Source: Alphaproteobacteria bacterium
Lineage (GTDB): Bacteria; Pseudomonadota; Alphaproteobacteria; Micropepsales; Micropepsaceae
DNA length: 64,000 nucleotides
Direction of reading: 5' to 3'
Assembly: GCA_028865545.1 (NCBI GenBank)
Contig: JAGWJY010000005.1
Coordinates: 43,787 to 107,786 of the forward strand
A program made the translations under genes and the position numbers. Of this stretch, positions 46,573 to 57,588 are shown in pieces (position 1 is the stretch's first letter; each line of letters opens with the position of its first letter). The notes below the pieces were generated by a model. That model made no database searches. It was not told where the DNA came from and saw only the letters and a program-made list of their open reading frames with translations.

Positions 46573-47231
46573 GATCTGGCTGCGGGCAGTTTTGCATCCG
46601 GCGCACGCAGATAAAGCGGACGGGGCACGAGTCCCGTCGGTTCAAGTCGCGCGCCGAGACGAGCGACCCATATGGCGTTCGGTGCGATGACCGCCGACAG
46701 GCGCACCGCTTTGCCGCAGGCGCGCAGCGCCTCAGCCATGCGCGCTGCCGCGGTGCCGGCCAGAACAGTATCCGCCGTTGCGGCCGCCAGAAGAGCCCGT
46801 GCGCCTTCGAATGTTTCCAGACGTGCGCTCGAGGGCATGCCTTCGCCGAGGATTTCGAGGTAGACCTCGTCGCGGCGCGCATCGTGAACCGCCGCGGCGA
46901 CCGATATACCTGTTTCGCTGCGCGCCTGCTCCGCCATCGCAGCAAGGCTTGTGACGCCGGTCAACGGCTTGCCGAGCGCGAGGCGAAGACCGCGCATGAA
47001 GGCGAGGCCGACGCGCTGGCCGGTGAATGTTCCGGGGCCGACGGTCACGGCAAGTCTGTCCAAGGCGGGAAACGTCTCGCCCGCTTCGCCCATCACAGCC
47101 TGGACCATGGGCGCCAACGCTTCGGCGTGGCCGCGTTCCATGACCTCGTAGCGGTGCGCGAGCACACGCTCGTCTTCCAGAAGAGCGGCGGAGCAGGCAC
47201 CCAACGCGGTATCGACGGCGAGAATTTTCAC
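46569..47231 (-). CDS. tsaB: tRNA threonylcarbamoyladenosine biosynthesis protein TsaB
   Basis: A 220-residue ASKHA-fold partner of TsaD. Signatures: MKILAVDTALGACSAALL, ERGHAEALAPMVQAVM, LAVTVGPGTFTGQRVGLAFMRGLRLALGKPLTGVTSLAAMA. It lacks the metal histidines of TsaD, as expected. TsaE and TsaC are outside the window. Twelve bases after the nitroreductase gene. Confidence 0.94.
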   Translation of the reverse strand: MKILAVDTALGACSAALLEDERVLAHRYEVMERGHAEALAPMVQAVMGEAGETFPALDRLAVTVGPGTFTGQRVGLAFMRGLRLALGKPLTGVTSLAAMAEQARSETGISVAAAVHDARRDEVYLEILGEGMPSSARLETFEGARALLAAATADTVLAGTAAARMAEALRACGKAVRLSAVIAPNAIWVARLGARLEPTGLVPRPLYLRAPDAKLPAARS

Positions 47232-47243
47232 GTCCGCCCGTCC

Positions 47244-47834
47244 TCAGACAATCTTGCAGGCCTCGTCAAAGGACAGACGCGGACCGCGTTCGCGAAGATG
47301 CGCCGGGTCGCCATAGCCGAGATTGCACAGAAAGTTCGACTTTACCGCCGTGCCCGCGAAGAATTCGCGGTCGACGCCTTCATTGTTGAACCCCGACATC
47401 GGACCGCAGTCGAGCCCCAAGGCTCGCGCGGCGACGACGAAATAGCCGCCCTGGATGGAACCGTTGCGGAACGCCGTTTTCTCCACGTGCTTGGGCTCCT
47501 TGAACCAGTCCTTGGCATTGGGACTTTGCGGATAGAGCTTGGGAACGTGGCGCACGAAGTCGAGATCGTAACCGATGATCGCCGTGGCGGGCGCTTCCAT
47601 CGTCTGACGCACATTGCCGGCATCGAGATGCGGTTTCAGACGCTCTTTCGCTTCCTTCGAGACGACGAACGCAACGCGCGCCGGGCTGACATTGGCGCTG
47701 GTCGGACCCCAGCGCATCAGATCGTAGATCGCCATCAGCAGCGCCGGGCTGATCGGCTTGTCCTGCCAATGCCTGTGCGTGCGCGCGTTGCGGAAGATCG
47801 TGTCGAGTGCTTCATCGTTGACGGCGTGTGACAC
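47244..47834 (-). CDS. Malonic semialdehyde reductase/RutE-like nitroreductase
   Basis: A 196-residue FMN flavoprotein of the nitroreductase fold. The GTG at 47834 follows AAGGAG with 7 bases spacing; the ORF-track TTG at 47849 overlaps that site. Signatures: TIFRNARTHRHWQDKPISPALLMAIYDLMRWGPTSANVSPARV (FMN arginine and serines) and ALGLDCGPMSGFNNEGVDREFF. RutE/HadB-like members reduce malonic semialdehyde from uracil breakdown, but no rut genes are here. Between nfu and tsaB. Confidence 0.88.
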   Translation of the reverse strand: MSHAVNDEALDTIFRNARTHRHWQDKPISPALLMAIYDLMRWGPTSANVSPARVAFVVSKEAKERLKPHLDAGNVRQTMEAPATAIIGYDLDFVRHVPKLYPQSPNAKDWFKEPKHVEKTAFRNGSIQGGYFVVAARALGLDCGPMSGFNNEGVDREFFAGTAVKSNFLCNLGYGDPAHLRERGPRLSFDEACKIV

Positions 47835-47891
47835 GGCGCGCTCCTTCAAGCGAATCGATGCGAGGCAAAAGTCGCAGAAAATGACCTGGGA

Positions 47892-48449
47892 TCAAACCGC
47901 TTCGACGGCGCTCACTTCAGGCACGTAATGCCGCAACATGTTTTCGATGCCGTTCTTCAACGTCATGGTCGAGGACGGACAACCGGCGCAGGAACCGCGC
48001 ATGTGCAGGAAGACAATGCCGGTCTTGTCGTCGAAGCCCTTGAAGATGATGTCGCCGCCGTCCTGCGCCACGGCCGGACGCACCCGGGTTTCGATCAAAT
48101 CCTTGATCTGCGCGACGATTTCATCGTCATCGCCGCTCGGGACGTCATCGGTTTCTTCGGCGGGGCCTTCGATCAGCGGCAGACCGCGCGTGAAATGCTC
48201 CATGATGGCGCCGAGAATGGCGGGCTTCAGGTGTTTCCAGTCGCCGTCCGTCTTGGTCACCGAGATGAAATCGGCGCCGAAAAAGACGCGTCCGACCTCC
48301 GGAGTCTCGAACAGCGCACGCGCCAACGGCGAACGCTGGGCCGCCTCGCGCGACGGAAAATCGGCGACAGCGCTCTCTCCCATGACCTCAAGGCCGGGCA
48401 GGAACTTCAGCGTCGCCGGGTTTGGCGTGGATTCGGTCTGGATGAACAT
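47892..48449 (-). CDS. NifU-family (Nfu) Fe-S carrier protein
   Basis: A 185-residue protein with an N-terminal Nfu_N domain ([40 protein letters not shown] region) and a C-terminal NifU domain. [19 protein letters not shown] and [23 protein letters not shown] carry the CxxC that holds a transient 4Fe-4S cluster. The N-terminal domain is of the mitochondrial/alphaproteobacterial type. It could supply MiaB's two clusters, which are encoded downstream in the same run. ATG 48449; the ORF-track start is too long. Confidence 0.94.
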   Translation of the reverse strand: MFIQTESTPNPATLKFLPGLEVMGESAVADFPSREAAQRSPLARALFETPEVGRVFFGADFISVTKTDGDWKHLKPAILGAIMEHFTRGLPLIEGPAEETDDVPSGDDDEIVAQIKDLIETRVRPAVAQDGGDIIFKGFDDKTGIVFLHMRGSCAGCPSSTMTLKNGIENMLRHYVPEVSAVEAV

Positions 48450-48516
48450 GGTCTTCTTTCTGGAGCCGTTCCAATCTAACTTTAGATGGACCCGAACCGC
48501 CCGCAGATCAAGGCGG

Positions 48517-48738
48517 CTAGAAGTCCGAGATGATGCCCTTTTTTTCCCAATCGCCATAACGGGTTGGCTCGGGACCGGATTGTCCACCCTGCTCGGGTGG
48601 GAGTCTTTCGCCCCTTGGTGCGCTATTGCGGCGGGCCTCGGCCTCGGCAAGGGCGCGTTTGGCCGCCTCGGCGATCCGCGCCTTAACCACGCGCGCCGGC
48701 GTCTTGGCCGGCTGTTCCAATGCTTTCCGTTTTGTCAT
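48517..48738 (-). CDS. DUF1674 (SDHAF4-like) protein
   Basis: A 73-residue protein from ATG 48738 ([22 protein letters not shown]). The C-terminal [19 protein letters not shown] is the DUF1674/SDHAF4 signature; mitochondrial SDHAF4 helps assemble the flavinated succinate dehydrogenase subunit. No sdh genes are nearby. It is the first gene of the minus-strand run towards nfu, divergent from htpX with 70 bases between. Confidence 0.88.
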   Translation of the reverse strand: MTKRKALEQPAKTPARVVKARIAEAAKRALAEAEARRNSAPRGERLPPEQGGQSGPEPTRYGDWEKKGIISDF

Positions 48739-48808
48739 CGTCCCGACCGCTTGACCTGCCTGCCACGAACCATACATCACCCTTGCCACAGATGGAGGGC
48801 GCCCGCCC

Positions 48809-49669
48809 GTGAATACGCTGCGAACCGGATTGTTGATGGCCGGACTGACGGGACTTTTCGTCACGGTCGGCTTTCTGATCGGCGGCCCGACGGGCATGAC
48901 CATCGCCTTTCTGTTTGCCGTCGGCATGAATCTCTTTGCCTATTGGAATTCGGACAAAGCGGTCCTCGCCATGTATGGCGCGCGGGAAGTCGACGAGCGA
49001 ACGGCGCCGCGGCTGGTCCAGCTTGTCCGCCAGTTGAGCCAGACCGCCGGGCTGCCGATGCCGAAGGTCTGCATTGTCGAAAATCCGCAACCCAATGCCT
49101 TTGCCACGGGACGCAACCCCGAACACGCCGCGGTGTGCGTGACCACGGGACTGCTTCAGCGTGTCAGCGATGAAGAATTGGCGGGCGTACTGTCGCACGA
49201 ACTCGGTCATGTGAAGAACCGCGATACGCTGACGATGACGATCACTGCAACCATCGCCGGTGCCGTCTCGATGCTGGCGAACTTTGCGTTCTTCTTTGGC
49301 GGCGATCGGCGCAACCCGCTGGGCTTTGTCGGCGTGTTGCTGGTCGCGATGCTGGCGCCCATTGCCGCCGTTCTCGTGCAAGCGACAATCAGCCGGACCC
49401 GTGAGTTCGAAGCGGACCGCGCCGGTGCGGAGATTTCCGGACGCCCGCTGTGGCTGGCTTCCGCCCTGGCCCAGTTGGAGCGCGCGGCGCAACTGACCGA
49501 CAATCCGCCGGCCGACGCCAATCCGGCGACGGCGCATATGTTCATCGTCAATCCGCTGCATGGCGGGTTGTCCGGCTTGTTCGCCAGCCATCCTTCCACG
49601 GAGGAGCGCATTGCGCGGCTGCGGGCCATGGCCGGAGCGCCGGCGAACACGCCCGGTCCCTGGGGATGA
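48809..49669 (+). CDS. htpX: Zinc metalloprotease HtpX
   Basis: A 286-residue inner-membrane M48 protease for quality control of membrane proteins. GTG start at 48809 with GGAGGG nine bases upstream. Two N-terminal helices (residues 5-20, 28-48), the active site [15 protein letters not shown], two more hydrophobic segments (about 150-195), and the zinc Glu in [17 protein letters not shown]. The C-terminus [24 protein letters not shown] is typical. It overlaps rsmB as ATGA. Confidence 0.96.
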   Translation: MNTLRTGLLMAGLTGLFVTVGFLIGGPTGMTIAFLFAVGMNLFAYWNSDKAVLAMYGAREVDERTAPRLVQLVRQLSQTAGLPMPKVCIVENPQPNAFATGRNPEHAAVCVTTGLLQRVSDEELAGVLSHELGHVKNRDTLTMTITATIAGAVSMLANFAFFFGGDRRNPLGFVGVLLVAMLAPIAAVLVQATISRTREFEADRAGAEISGRPLWLASALAQLERAAQLTDNPPADANPATAHMFIVNPLHGGLSGLFASHPSTEERIARLRAMAGAPANTPGPWG

Positions 49670-50949
49670 GCGCACAAGGAATGCCGGCGCGGGCCGCGGC
49701 ACAAGCCGTTCTGTCCGATGTCTTGCGCAAGAGACGCCCGCTTGATGCGGCCTTGACGGCGACGACGTCGCTGGAAGCCCGCGATGCGGGATTTGCACGC
49801 GTCATCGCCAGCGAAACGCTGCGGCGCCTTGGTCAGCTCGAGGCGCTCATCCGCGCTTATGTGCCCAAGCCGCCTGCCCGCAATCGCGCTGGCGCCACGC
49901 CGGAAATCCTTCTGGCCGGCGCCTGCGAGTTGTTGTTCCTCGACGTTGCGGCCCACGCTGCCGTCGACGGCGCCAATCGTCTGGCGCAGGCGGACGACAA
50001 GGCGCTTCATTTCAAACCCCTGATCAACGCGGTGCTGCGCCGCGTGGCGCGCGAAGGCAAAGAGACGGCCGCGAGGCAAGACGCCGCCCGCCTCAATACA
50101 CCCGACTGGCTTTGGCAAAGATGGCTTGAGGCGTTTGGCGAAAAGACGACGCGGGCTATAGCCGCGGCGCATCTGGGCGTGCCGCCGCTCGACATTGTGA
50201 CGAAGGATATGCCGCCCAGCATTGCGGAAGCGGCACCGCTGTTCGGCAACGTCTGGCGCTGCCCCGAGCCGCTTCGCGTCGATGGCCTGCCGGGTTACCA
50301 AGACGGCGACTGGTGGGTGCAGGACGCAGCGGCGACCCTGCCGGCCAGTCTTCTCGGCGACGTCCGCGGCAGAGAGGTTATCGAGCTGTGCGCCGCGCCC
50401 GGCGGCAAGACCGCCCAACTCGCGGCGGCGGGCGCATATGTGACAGCCGTCGAACGCGATGAAATGCGCTTGGTGCGGCTGAAGGAAAATCTGCAACGGC
50501 TGCATCTCGATGCCCATTTGATCAACAAAGACGTTCGCGATTTTCATCCCGAGCATCCCGCGCCCTTCGTCCTGCTGGACGCGCCCTGCAGCGCCACCGG
50601 AACTATCCGGCGTCATCCCGAACTGCCTTGGATCAAAGGCGCCAGCGACGTGATGTCCTGCGCCCAGGCCGCCGGCGAATTGCTGGAGGCGGCCGCCGCG
50701 ATGACTGCGGTCGGTGGACTGCTGGTCTTTGCGGTGTGTTCCTTGGAACGCGAGGAGGGACCGGAGCAGATCGCGGACTTCCTGCGCCGCCGCACGGATT
50801 TCATGCGCGAACCGATCGCCGCGCAGGATATCTTCGGCTTGTCCGAAGCGATCGATGCCAACGGCGATCTGCGAACCCTGCCCTGCCATCTGGCTGAGAA
50901 AGGCGGCATGGACGGATTTTACGCCGCCCGCCTCAGGCGCCGGTCATAG
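49666..50949 (+). CDS. rsmB: 16S rRNA (cytosine-C5)-methyltransferase RsmB
   Basis: A 427-residue enzyme that methylates C967. The N-terminal NusB-like RNA-binding domain ([20 protein letters not shown]...[20 protein letters not shown]) is followed by a SAM fold: [61 protein letters not shown] (Cys) and [15 protein letters not shown] (catalytic Cys). Start by ATGA overlap with htpX; the ORF-track start lies inside htpX. Its stop directly abuts the stop of the convergent TipN-like gene. Confidence 0.95.
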   Translation: MSAQGMPARAAAQAVLSDVLRKRRPLDAALTATTSLEARDAGFARVIASETLRRLGQLEALIRAYVPKPPARNRAGATPEILLAGACELLFLDVAAHAAVDGANRLAQADDKALHFKPLINAVLRRVAREGKETAARQDAARLNTPDWLWQRWLEAFGEKTTRAIAAAHLGVPPLDIVTKDMPPSIAEAAPLFGNVWRCPEPLRVDGLPGYQDGDWWVQDAAATLPASLLGDVRGREVIELCAAPGGKTAQLAAAGAYVTAVERDEMRLVRLKENLQRLHLDAHLINKDVRDFHPEHPAPFVLLDAPCSATGTIRRHPELPWIKGASDVMSCAQAAGELLEAAAAMTAVGGLLVFAVCSLEREEGPEQIADFLRRRTDFMREPIAAQDIFGLSEAIDANGDLRTLPCHLAEKGGMDGFYAARLRRRS

Positions 50950-52977
50950 CCGGCCGAGGGCGTAGGCGATCGCCAGATAAATCTTGCCGGTATCCGCCGA
51001 AAGGATCGTCGAGGCGAGCAAACCGCCACCGTCGCCATCGCGGGCACGGGCGAGGAGCGCTTCGAACTCCTCCATATAGGCATTGGACGAATCGCGGAAC
51101 TGCGCGTTCTCGCGATAGAGCGTGGCGATGCGATGGACGGCATCGCCGTCGATAGACGCCGCCAGCCGGCGCGCAAAGATGCCGCGATCACCCGCCAGAT
51201 AGCGCCGCCATTCGTCTTCCTGCGGCGTGGTATCGGCGACAATCGCGTCGAGATCCACGGCCATGTCGGACAGCGCCGCCTGCAGTGCTCCGAGCGCTGC
51301 CGCCGCCGCCGGTTTCAGATCCTTGCGCACTTCGCCGGTTTCGGCGGCCGCCAGCAGCGTGCTCATCTGCCAGTTCTTGGGCTCGCCTTCGCCCGGCTTG
51401 CGCTTGGAACGCTGCGTGAGCTTGCGGGCCAAGCCGCGCAAACCGTCGGCGTCGGCTTCCACATGTTCTTCGGCCTTGCTCCGTGGTGCCGGTCTGGGAG
51501 CCGAACGGGCATGGATCGTCGAAAGCGTGCGGGCGGACAGATCGAGAATTTCTTCGGTTTCGGTGCGCACCATCTGGCGCACACGCTGCGCTTCCTGCTG
51601 GGCAATGCCGGGCAGCGTGAGAAGATGGCGTTCGACTTCTTCCACCGCCTTGGCCAGCGTGGTGCGGATTTCATTGGCTTCGGCGGACAGTTCGCCCGCC
51701 GTGCGCAACAACCTCTCGCATTCCGCCATGGCTTCGCCGACCAGGCCGCGTGTATCCGCTTTCGCCTGGCTGGCGGTTTCGCCGATCAGGGTTTGCGCCC
51801 CCGCGCCCGCTTCGCGCAGCGCGTTGATCAGATGCGCCAGCGTGGTGTTGGCCTCATCGCTGGTTTCCTTCAGCCGCTCCGCTTCGCGCGCGAAGCTTTG
51901 CGTCAGCTGGCCGGTACGCGTGCCTGCGTTGGCCATCAGGGTTTCGAGATGACGTTCCGCTTCGCCGGTGACCATCTCGAACTTCGCCGCCTCGCCGCCC
52001 AAGGCCGCGATGGCGTTTTCCATGGCTTCGCGTTCCGCCGACAAGGCGTTCTCGAAGGTGACGCTTTCGTCCTTCAAGCGCAGCATCAATTCGTTCATCG
52101 CCGCACGTTGCCGCTCCTGACGGCCGAGCACGAATTCGGCGCGCGCCATGGCGGCGTCGGCGACGGCTTCGATGCGCTTGGCCTGCTTGTCGAGTTCGAC
52201 GGCCGCAGCATGCGGTGCGTCGGCGGCGGCATTGGCGGCCTGCCGGAAGTTCGCCGACTGGGTGTCGAGCAGCTGGCCCGCCGTCTTGAGCGTTCCCTCG
52301 GCCGTTTCGATGACGGCCTTGAGCTGTGCGGCGCGCCCTGCCACCGTTTCACTGGCGCGCGAGGCGGCATCGGCGAGCGTGCCCGCCACGCCTTCGATGC
52401 GTTCGCGCTCCTGGATCAGACGCGCGGTGAGCGCTTCGCCGCGGATGTCGACGCGCGCGCCGGCTTCGTCCAGCGAGGCAATCTGATTTTCCAGCACGCT
52501 TTCCAAAGCGCGCAAGCGCGTGAAGGCACCATCGAGACCGGCATTGAGCGCATCGAGTTCGCGCCGCACCGCGCGGCCGAGACGAGCCGCGGTGCGCGAG
52601 GCGGTTTCGTCGGCCGAGAAAAGGCGGTCGGTCGCCTCGACCAGCGCTTCGGCGGCGACGCCCATCGATTGGCCGCGCGACAGCGCCCAGGCGGCGGCGA
52701 TGAACAGCAACGGCGGCACGAAGGTCGCCGCCACGAACAAGGCCAGTTCCTGAACGTCGAGCGCGGCAAGTCCTTTGGGACCGAAATAGCCCCACAGATA
52801 CGCGCCCGCTGCGCCCGCCCAAAAGGCGGAGAGCGTGAGCGCAAAGACCATCACGGCGAGGCTGAACCGCATGGTCGCGTTGGACCGCTGGCGGGCACGG
52901 GCATCCGCATCCCCGTCCAAAGGTTCGGCAGTCTGCAGCACGACGGGCTGATTGCGGTCGGACGCGGTGGTCGCCAT
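50944..52977 (-). CDS. TipN-like polar coiled-coil membrane protein
   Basis: A 677-residue protein from ATG 52977 (GAGGAAG upstream). Two hydrophobic helices lie at about 37-60 and 75-97. Then follow about 450 residues of coiled coil rich in Ala, Glu, Arg and Leu (RLIQERERIEGVAGTLADAA, AERHLETLMANAG). The C-terminal domain is globular and conserved (NWQMSTLLAAAE, LQAALSDMAVDLDAIV, EWRRYLAGDRGIFARRLAASIDGDAVHRIATLYRENAQFRDSSNAYMEEFEAL). The layout of two helices then a long coil matches Caulobacter TipN, which marks the new pole; TipN is longer (about 880 residues). The family call is an inference from layout. Confidence 0.65.
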   Translation of the reverse strand: MATTASDRNQPVVLQTAEPLDGDADARARQRSNATMRFSLAVMVFALTLSAFWAGAAGAYLWGYFGPKGLAALDVQELALFVAATFVPPLLFIAAAWALSRGQSMGVAAEALVEATDRLFSADETASRTAARLGRAVRRELDALNAGLDGAFTRLRALESVLENQIASLDEAGARVDIRGEALTARLIQERERIEGVAGTLADAASRASETVAGRAAQLKAVIETAEGTLKTAGQLLDTQSANFRQAANAAADAPHAAAVELDKQAKRIEAVADAAMARAEFVLGRQERQRAAMNELMLRLKDESVTFENALSAEREAMENAIAALGGEAAKFEMVTGEAERHLETLMANAGTRTGQLTQSFAREAERLKETSDEANTTLAHLINALREAGAGAQTLIGETASQAKADTRGLVGEAMAECERLLRTAGELSAEANEIRTTLAKAVEEVERHLLTLPGIAQQEAQRVRQMVRTETEEILDLSARTLSTIHARSAPRPAPRSKAEEHVEADADGLRGLARKLTQRSKRKPGEGEPKNWQMSTLLAAAETGEVRKDLKPAAAAALGALQAALSDMAVDLDAIVADTTPQEDEWRRYLAGDRGIFARRLAASIDGDAVHRIATLYRENAQFRDSSNAYMEEFEALLARARDGDGGGLLASTILSADTGKIYLAIAYALGRL

Positions 52978-53148
52978 GAACTTCCTCGGATTACGCTGAC
53001 GCTTGTGGAGCTTAACCATTCAAAGCCTTGAGCGCGAGCGATTCAGCCACTTTGTCCAAGGGATAATTGGCAAAAGGCTCGATATAATTTACGCTGTATA
53101 TTTAACTGCCGGACGCCTGTCCGGCGGACCTTGGAGAGGTGATCGGAC

Positions 53149-53844
53149 ATGGGTGCATTGCTGGCGGCGGCGGCCGTCTTTCTCGGCATTCATCTGCTGG
53201 TTTCCGGAACGAAGCTGCGCGGCATCATCGTCGCGAAGATCGGAGAAAATCCGTATCTCGGCCTGTTCGCGCTGTCGTCGCTCGGCGCCATCGTCTGGCT
53301 CTGCATCGCCTACGGCCATGCTTACGCGAGCGCAGACAACCGTGCGCTGTTCGATCTCGGCCAGGGCTTCCGCGACGCCGCGATTCCGGTGATGGCGATC
53401 GCCTTCGCGCTGGCCGTGCCGGGCATCCTGATGTCCAATCCGACATCGGCGCGGCAAGAGAAGGCCGCGGTGCGCGGCGTACTTCGCATCACGCGCCATC
53501 CTTTCCTGTGGGGCACGGCGATCTGGGCGGGCTATCACCTGCTCGCCACGACGACATTGGCATCGGCGATCTTCTTCGGCACGTTTTTGATCCTGGCGCT
53601 GCTCGGCACGCGGGCCATTGACGGCAAGTGCAGACGCAGACATGGCCCCGAATGGCAGGCTGTCTCCTATCAGACCTCGAACATTCCTTTCGTCGCGATT
53701 CTTGCCGGCCGCAATCATTTCGTGGCGCGCGAATATTTCGACTGGCGTTTTGCGGCGACGGTAGTGGGGTTTGTGGTGTTCCTGCTGATCCACAGCACGC
53801 TGTTCGGCATGTCGCCATTTCCCAACGCCTGGCTGCCGTTCTAG
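53149..53844 (+). CDS. NnrU-family membrane protein
   Basis: A 231-residue protein with six hydrophobic helices. Family signatures: LLAAAAVFLGIHLLVSGTKLRG at the start, GLFALSSLGAIVWLCIAYGHA, and ITRHPFLWGTAIWAGYHLLA. NnrU is named from nitric-oxide/nitrite reduction loci, but most alphaproteobacterial copies stand outside these, as here; no nor/nir genes are in the window. TATAAT at 53083-53088 lies about 60 bases upstream, without a good -35. Its TAG overlaps the convergent GNAT stop within CTAG. Confidence 0.88.
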   Translation: MGALLAAAAVFLGIHLLVSGTKLRGIIVAKIGENPYLGLFALSSLGAIVWLCIAYGHAYASADNRALFDLGQGFRDAAIPVMAIAFALAVPGILMSNPTSARQEKAAVRGVLRITRHPFLWGTAIWAGYHLLATTTLASAIFFGTFLILALLGTRAIDGKCRRRHGPEWQAVSYQTSNIPFVAILAGRNHFVAREYFDWRFAATVVGFVVFLLIHSTLFGMSPFPNAWLPF

Positions 53845-54617
53845 TCCCGGCGGTAATAGCGATAAGCGTAGGCGTGCGTAAAACCGGCGCTTTCGTAAAG
53901 CGCGCGCGCCGGTGCGTTCGCTTCTTCAACACTGAGAAAAACGGCGCTCGCGCCGTGCGCATGACTCCAGTCCGCGATCGCGCGCAGCACATGTTTCGCA
54001 TAGCCGTGCCGCCGGAAAGGCGAAGCCGTGCGCATGAGATTGATGCCAACGCGGCCCCCGGCCAGCGCGGCCATGCCGCAGGCGACGGCCGTGCCCTGTA
54101 CGACGACGGTGATGCGCACATGCGGGACGGCGATGCGCGACAGGATTTCGAGACGCTCCCTGCCATCCGCCGGCGAATGCGAACCTGAAATCACCAAGGC
54201 GTCGAAGCCGTCATTCGCTTCGTCCAGCGTTTGCGTTTCCGCAGCCGCCTCGCAACGCCTGCGGACGGTATCGACGTCGGCCGTCCACACCAGCGACGGC
54301 GAAACGACGGCATAGCCGCGGGCGGCGAGCAGGTCGGACAGACCTGCGGGCTTTGTGCCCGAGGTCACCTGGAACATCGGCGCCAAACCGCGGGCGCGAT
54401 ACGCGCGCTCGACCTGCGCAACAGCCTCGCCCGCGTCGTCTCCTTGAAAATCGGGGGTGGCCACCGAATTGGCGCGATGGCTGAGCCCGCCTGTGAAGCG
54501 CAACAACCACCCCGACAGCGGCACCATCTGCCGGGCCGGCCAGGTCAAAAGCGACGGCGGCTCAAGACATTGAGCCCAGTCGGTGTCGTTAACTGGCTTT
54601 TGACGCAATTGCCCCAT
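53841..54617 (-). CDS. GNAT-family N-acetyltransferase with an extended N-terminal half
   Basis: A 258-residue protein. The C-terminal half is a standard GNAT domain: GINLMRTASPFRRHGYAKHVLRAIADWSHAHGASAVFLSVEEANAPARALYESAGFTHAYAYRYYRRD. The first 130 residues (LEPPSLLTWPARQMVPLSGWLLRFTGGLSHRANSVATP) match a group of two-part acetyltransferases with a degenerate GNAT-like first half. Acceptor unknown. Divergent from the Hpt gene with 29 bases between starts. Confidence 0.85.
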   Translation of the reverse strand: MGQLRQKPVNDTDWAQCLEPPSLLTWPARQMVPLSGWLLRFTGGLSHRANSVATPDFQGDDAGEAVAQVERAYRARGLAPMFQVTSGTKPAGLSDLLAARGYAVVSPSLVWTADVDTVRRRCEAAAETQTLDEANDGFDALVISGSHSPADGRERLEILSRIAVPHVRITVVVQGTAVACGMAALAGGRVGINLMRTASPFRRHGYAKHVLRAIADWSHAHGASAVFLSVEEANAPARALYESAGFTHAYAYRYYRRD

Positions 54618-54646
54618 CCTCCCTGGGCCACAACGGGGATACGCAC

Positions 54647-54997
54647 ATGTCCAGCCGGCAATGTGCCGTCGATCTCGCCCACCTGGCCCGTTATACGGGC
54701 GGGGATGACGCTATCAACGCAGAAGTCCTGAGACTCTTCGATACGCAAACCAGCGAGATCGTCGACCGCCTTCAGGCCATACTCGACGCGCGGGACGCCA
54801 AATCCTGGCGGGAAGCCACGCACACGTTGAAAGGCGCGGCGCGCGGGGTCGGCGCTTTCATGCTCGCCGATGCGGCGGCCTTCGCCGAACCGATCGATCC
54901 GGTCAAGGATCGCGGCAACGCCTCCATCGCCATCAAGGCGCTCAAAATGACCGCGTCGTCCGTTCAGTCGTTCATCAAGTCCTACTTGAAGGACTGA
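54647..54997 (+). CDS. Histidine phosphotransfer (Hpt) protein, orphan
   Basis: A 116-residue four-helix Hpt protein. The phospho-acceptor His is in WREATHTLKGAARGVGAFMLADAA, preceded by the helix LRLFDTQTSEIVDRLQAIL. There is no kinase or receiver gene adjacent; the orphan OmpR regulator at 19.6 kb and the LytTR pair are far away. It shuttles phosphoryl groups from hybrid kinases encoded elsewhere. Overlaps the convergent chorismate mutase gene end by 16 bases. Confidence 0.9.
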   Translation: MSSRQCAVDLAHLARYTGGDDAINAEVLRLFDTQTSEIVDRLQAILDARDAKSWREATHTLKGAARGVGAFMLADAAAFAEPIDPVKDRGNASIAIKALKMTASSVQSFIKSYLKD

Positions 54998-55311
54998 ATC
55001 TTCGCGTCGAAGGCCTGGAATTCGAGCGCAATCGAACGGTCCACCAGCGTCCGCCAGACCGGTTCGGCAATCTCGGGGCTCAATCCGACCTTCCGGGCCT
55101 CCGCCAAGACCTTTGCGACGACATCCTCGATGCGCGCTTCGTCACGCACGACCCCACGATCCGATTTGATTTCTGCTGCACGTTCGATATAGCGCTGGCG
55201 TTCGGAAAGGAGCTTCACCAACGCCCTGTCGAGCCGGTCGATCTCGACCCGCAACTGGGACATGGTTTCGCATTGCCCCGGCAGTCGATCCTGTGGGTCA
55301 GTTGTCGTCAT
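54982..55311 (-). CDS. Chorismate mutase (AroQ class)
   Basis: A 109-residue all-helical enzyme converting chorismate to prephenate. The AroQ pattern is LRVEIDRLDRALVKLLSERQRYIERAAEIKSDRGVVRDEARIEDVVAKV: the first Arg, the Arg/Lys of RAAEIKSDRGVVRDEAR and a helix ending EPVWRTLVDRSIALE line the active site. ATG 55311; the ORF-track start 25 codons upstream is rejected because the family begins near LRVEIDRLD. Confidence 0.92.
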   Translation of the reverse strand: MTTTDPQDRLPGQCETMSQLRVEIDRLDRALVKLLSERQRYIERAAEIKSDRGVVRDEARIEDVVAKVLAEARKVGLSPEIAEPVWRTLVDRSIALEFQAFDAKIQSFK

Positions 55312-55350
55312 GGTCCGTCGTTCTGCCTCGTCGGTGTCCGTGGAATATGA

Positions 55351-56825
<1,475 letters not shown>

Positions 56826-56976
56826 CTTCGCTTTGCCGCAGTTGCTCCGGAACGAAGTGCTCTGCCTCACTAACGGTTCGTTTCCCGCAGGGCGCCTTCA
56901 AATCTCCTGAAGTCTGCAACCCTCGCGCAGCTTGGCTGATTGCGGTCGGTGCAACATTGCGCCTCGCAGTAAGATA

Positions 56977-57003
56977 ATAAATTATTGTATTGCAATAATT
57001 TAT
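56977..57003. promoter_or_regulatory. Perfect 11-bp palindrome upstream of the DUF2975 gene
   Basis: ATAAATTATTG-TATTG-CAATAATTTAT, perfect arms with a 5-base spacer, in an AT-rich patch ending 39 bases before the ATG. A weak promoter, TTGCAA (56990-56995) to TAGTGT (57012-57017), overlaps its right arm. It is a likely operator for the HTH regulator encoded by the second gene. Confidence 0.6.
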
Positions 57004-57042
57004 TTCTGTAGTAGTGTCCTGCCGTCGCTATTGGAGACGGTT

Positions 57043-57588
57043 ATGGCAACGGACAGCGCAGCAAATCTCTCCTGGTTGAGCCGGATGATGGCCGGGTTTT
57101 CCACCGTCGGTGTTCTGATCCTTCCCATCATGGTCGCCGTGACCTTCCTGTTCCCCGACCGAACGGGATGGCTGATGTTCGACATCAATCATCTCGGTGC
57201 GGCGATCAGCACCGCGGTGCCGCTGCCGTACCGGATCGGCGCGCTCATCTGTGAAATGGTGCCGACGGCGTTCACGCTCTGGGCGCTGTGGTCGCTGCGC
57301 CAGCTCTTCCTGAAATACGGCAAGGGCGATGTGTTCTCCGCCGCCGCGCTGCGCTATCTCAACAACGTCGCCGTGGCCCTGTTTGCCAGTGTTGTTGTGG
57401 GCTTCGCGATGCAGGCGCCGATCTCGTTTCTTCTGACATGGTCGCTCGGACCCGGGCACCGCAACATCTCCCTCAGCTTCGGCAGCGGCGATGTGGCCAC
57501 CTTGTTCATGGCCGGCGTGGTGCTGGTCATCGCCCGGGTGATGGTCGAAGCGCGGCGCGTAGCCGACGAAAACGCGAAGTTTGTCTGA
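57043..57588 (+). CDS. DUF2975-family membrane protein
   Basis: A 181-residue protein with four hydrophobic segments (about 17-36, 62-82, 103-125, 146-164). DUF2975 proteins are membrane proteins of unknown role, usually encoded next to a small Cro-type HTH protein, as here. The ATG at 57043 follows TTGGAGACGG. One base is shared with the regulator start (TGATG). Confidence 0.85.
   Translation: MATDSAANLSWLSRMMAGFSTVGVLILPIMVAVTFLFPDRTGWLMFDINHLGAAISTAVPLPYRIGALICEMVPTAFTLWALWSLRQLFLKYGKGDVFSAAALRYLNNVAVALFASVVVGFAMQAPISFLLTWSLGPGHRNISLSFGSGDVATLFMAGVVLVIARVMVEARRVADENAKFV

Noticed and set aside
51133-53031. A 632-residue plus-strand ORF
   Set aside because: Antisense to the TipN-like gene; composition (Arg, Gly, Phe, Gln repeats) reflects the complementary codons of an Ala/Glu coiled coil.
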